From NCBI GenBank assembly GCA_035527975.1, contig DATKZM010000060.1:1-64000 (forward strand): a DNA stretch of 64,000 nt, read 5' to 3'. The notes beneath the pieces were generated by a model. It searched no databases. It saw only the letters and a program-made list of their open reading frames with translations, and was not told the DNA's origin. Below are positions 61,845-64,000 of this stretch, one piece after another. Both the position numbers and the translations under genes were made by a program. The DNA comes from DATKZM01 sp035527975. GTDB lineage: Bacteria > Pseudomonadota > Alphaproteobacteria > JAPULJ01. How positions within the stretch are numbered: position 1 is the first letter of the stretch; every line of letters begins with the position of its first letter.

Positions 61845-61981
61845 CCCTCCCCCCTGGAGGGGGAGGGTGGCGTGCGCATGCGCGCCGGGTGGGGGGGAAC
61901 CGCCGCCAGGCGGCTGATACTGTCGGCGTCCGCCTCGGACACTCCCCCCTCCCTGGCCCTCCCCCTCAAGGGGGGAGGGGA
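61845..61981. repeat. Paired C-run/G-run palindromic element between ybbA and ybbP
   Basis: The first palindrome, CCCTCCCCCCTGGAGGGGGA followed by GGG (61845-61867), is followed by a REP-like GGCGTGCGCATGCGCGCCGG. The second, CCCTCCCCCTCAAGGGGGGA then GGGG, is at 61958-61980. The layout (palindrome, GC hairpin, spacer, palindrome) mirrors the 164-bp composites with a different sequence. The 40132 palindrome belongs here too. Confidence 0.8.
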
Positions 61982-62019
61982 TATTTTGTCGCTGGCCTCC
62001 ACACTTTGCCCACGACGCC

Positions 62020-64000
62020 ATGACGACCTTTGGGCTCGCATTTCGGTTGGCCCGGCGCGAGCTGCGTGGGGGGCTGAAGGGCTGGCGCGTCTTCCTTGCC
62101 TGCCTGGCGCTGGGCGTTGCCGCGATCGCCGCGATCGGGGCGCTGTCCCGCGCCGTCGAAGAAGGCATCAAATCCGACGGCAAGGTTATCCTCGGCGGCG
62201 ATGTCGCCTTCCGCACGGTTCACCGCCCGGCGAAACCCGGCCAACGCGCCTTCATAGGGCGCGGCGGCACGGTCTCGACCTCGGTCGAGCTGCGGGCAAT
62301 GGCGCGCCCGGCGGCGGGGCCGAAATCCGCGCGTATCCTGGTCGAATTGAAGACCGTCGACGCGGCCTATCCGCTCTATGGGCAGATCGCACTTGAGCCA
62401 CAACAGTCGATCGGCGCCGCGCTCGCCCCGCGGAACGGCGTTCCGGGCGCCGTGGTCGGCGCCGATCTGCTGCAACGCTTGAAGCTCAAGGTCGGCGAGC
62501 GTATCCGCATCGGCGAGGCCGAGTTCGCCATCCGCGCGGCGATTGCCCGCGAGCCCGATCGGGGCGGGCGCGTTTTCATCCTTGGCCCCCGCGTCATCGT
62601 ATCGGCCGACGCGCTGGCCAGGACCGGCCTGCTGCGCCCGGGCAGCCTCGTTTATTACCACTACCGGGTGAAGCTGCCGCAAGGCACGGGTCACGGCGGC
62701 TGGGTCGATCGCGTGCGGCAGCGCTTTCCCGATGCTGCCTGGCGCATCCGCGATGCGTCGGGCGCCGCGCCGGGCCTTCGCCGCACCGTGGCGCGGGTCA
62801 CGCTCTATATGACTTTCGTCGGACTGACCGCACTCCTGATCGGCGGGGTCGGCATCGCCAACGCCGTCGGGGCTTATCTGGGCGGCCGCCGCGACACCAT
62901 CGCCACGCTGAAATGCCTGGGTGCGCCGGGGCGCCTCATCTTCGCGACCTATCTCATGCAAGTGGCGGCGATCGCCGCGCTCGGCATCGCCATTGGTCTT
63001 ATCGTCGGCGCGGCGGCGCCCTTCGTCCTCTCCGGCGTGGTCGCCGACCAGTTTCCGGTACCGGTGCGCACGGGGATCTATGCCGGGCCGCTCGTCTTCG
63101 CCGCGGTATATGGCGCGCTGGCCGCGCTCGCCTTCTCGATCTGGCCGCTGGCGCGGGCGCGCGAGATCCAGGCCGCCGCCCTCTTCCGTGACGTGGTGGC
63201 GCGGACACGCCGCCTGCCGCGCTGGTCGTATGTGTTTGCGACCGCCGCCCTGGTACTGGCGATCGCCGGGCTGGCGATCTGGAGCGCGCCCAGCCGCATG
63301 CTTGCGACATGGTATGTGATCGCCGCGGCGGCTTCGTTCATCACTTTCCACTTGGCCGGGCGGCTGCTGGCGGTGATTGCCGCGCGCGCGAGCCGGGCAG
63401 CGCAAAGGAATGGCGGCGCGCCGCGCCTGCGTCTTGCGCTCGCCAACCTCCACCGGCCGGGCACACCGGCGCCGAGCGTGGTGCTGTCGCTCGGCCTCGG
63501 CCTCACCGTGCTGGTCGCGATCGCGCTGATCCAGGGCAACATCACCAACCAGATCCGCAACCGCATGCCGGCCGCCGCGCCGACCTACTTCTTCATCGAC
63601 ATCCAGTCGACCCAGATCGCCCAGTTCGATGCGGCGCTCAAAAGCGTCGCCGGGGTTGAGAAGGTGGTTCGCATGCCGGCCTTGCGGGCGCGCATCGTCA
63701 AGATCGCGGGCGTGCCGGTGAGCCGGGCGCGTATCGCACAAGGCGCGCGCTGGGCGGTCGCCAACGAGCGCGGCCTGACCTACGCGGCGAAGCCGCCGCC
63801 GGGCACCCGCATCGTCGCCGGGCGCTGGTGGGATGCGGGCTATGACGGGCCGCCGATCATCTCGTTCGATGCGCAGATCGCAGCCGGCATGGGGCTCGGC
63901 GTCGGCGACAATATTACGTTCAACATTCTGGGCCGCGAGGTCACTGCCAGGATCGCCAACTTGCGCGAGATCGACTGGCAGAATCTCGGCATGAACTTCA
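62020..64000 (+). CDS. ybbP: FtsX-like ABC permease YbbP, cut by the window edge
   Basis: An open frame from ATG 62020 runs past the right edge; at least 660 residues are visible, without a stop. It begins TTFGLAFRLARRELRGGLKG, then a membrane span (VFLACLALGVAAIAAIGALS), a periplasmic MacB-like region, three FtsX spans near 265-385 (MTFVGLTALLIGGVGIANAV, GRRDTIATLKCLGA), one or two more spans, and the start of the second half (LSLGLGLTVLVAIALIQGN). Full-length YbbP is about 800-850 residues, so roughly a fifth is missing. With YbbA it likely handles lipoprotein or lipid export. No strong ribosome site precedes the ATG. Confidence 0.92.
   Translation, partial: MTTFGLAFRLARRELRGGLKGWRVFLACLALGVAAIAAIGALSRAVEEGIKSDGKVILGGDVAFRTVHRPAKPGQRAFIGRGGTVSTSVELRAMARPAAGPKSARILVELKTVDAAYPLYGQIALEPQQSIGAALAPRNGVPGAVVGADLLQRLKLKVGERIRIGEAEFAIRAAIAREPDRGGRVFILGPRVIVSADALARTGLLRPGSLVYYHYRVKLPQGTGHGGWVDRVRQRFPDAAWRIRDASGAAPGLRRTVARVTLYMTFVGLTALLIGGVGIANAVGAYLGGRRDTIATLKCLGAPGRLIFATYLMQVAAIAALGIAIGLIVGAAAPFVLSGVVADQFPVPVRTGIYAGPLVFAAVYGALAALAFSIWPLARAREIQAAALFRDVVARTRRLPRWSYVFATAALVLAIAGLAIWSAPSRMLATWYVIAAAASFITFHLAGRLLAVIAARASRAAQRNGGAPRLRLALANLHRPGTPAPSVVLSLGLGLTVLVAIALIQGNITNQIRNRMPAAAPTYFFIDIQSTQIAQFDAALKSVAGVEKVVRMPALRARIVKIAGVPVSRARIAQGARWAVANERGLTYAAKPPPGTRIVAGRWWDAGYDGPPIISFDAQIAAGMGLGVGDNITFNILGREVTARIANLREIDWQNLGMNF

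Overview
The window is high-GC and densely coded, and its gene content points to an alphaproteobacterium. The markers are a Ros/MucR regulator, a Fur protein without the C-terminal CxxC, an Irr iron regulator, an OlsB/OlsA ornithine-lipid pair, and the gene order fur-olsBA-miaB-phoH-ybeY-corC-lnt-xre-trmB-rimP-nusA-ylxR-infB-rbfA-truB-rpsO-pnp. I would place it near Rhodospirillales/Rhizobiales but cannot name a genus. I see no tRNA, rRNA, CRISPR array, prophage, transposase or integrase. Nothing looks recently transferred; the accessory flavour comes from repeats.

Layout. 1-9.4 kb: MucR, Fur, ornithine-lipid acyltransferases, tRNA thiomethylation (MiaB), PhoH/YbeY RNA metabolism, CorC and apolipoprotein N-acyltransferase. 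9.5-21.2 kb: a Cro/C1 regulator, TrmB, then the translation/transcription superoperon with a probable attenuated leader, ending in S15 and PNPase. metK, usually found between the regulator and trmB, is absent. 21.2-27.7 kb: a glycerophosphodiesterase and the unsaturated fatty acid genes fabA-fabB, separated from fabI by a VOC/bleomycin-binding-like protein and a three-PAS histidine kinase. 27.7-30.9 kb: irr, then a near-perfect Irr operator overlapping a sigma70-type promoter that drives rubrerythrin, a two-cluster Fe-S/CCG-domain protein and a DUF3501 protein.

31-46 kb: an aldehyde dehydrogenase, an amidase, RlmN (apparently leaderless mRNA), an IalB-like secreted protein, a SPOUT methylase, a Rhizobium-etli-type asparaginase, a quinone oxidoreductase, DUF1127, a LysR regulator, a small secreted Cys protein, and a minus-strand operon reading Lon-like protease, USP, MaoC, RidA, aminotransferase. 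46-61 kb: a zincin, a pterin dehydratase, a Sel1 protein, SDRs, DUF1232, an EamA exporter, acetoacetyl-CoA synthetase, a GFA protein, UDG plus CobB, a possible protein-deglycation set (low-Mr phosphatase, GMC oxidoreductase, ketosamine kinase), ThpR, FIST and TesA. 61.1 kb to the edge: the YbbA/YbbP ABC exporter; the permease runs off the right end.

Two structural themes run through the window. First, intergenic spaces hold several palindromic repeat families: a 54-bp palindrome in two copies, 163/164-bp paired-REP composites after infB and pnp, and two further inverted-pair families. Second, short tandem duplications sit at gene edges (olsA, glpQ and maoC 3' ends; corC and ylxR 5' ends; inside ybeY and near the end of the SPOUT gene). 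Those at 3' ends start within the terminal codons, and their unit lengths can move stop codons into other frames.
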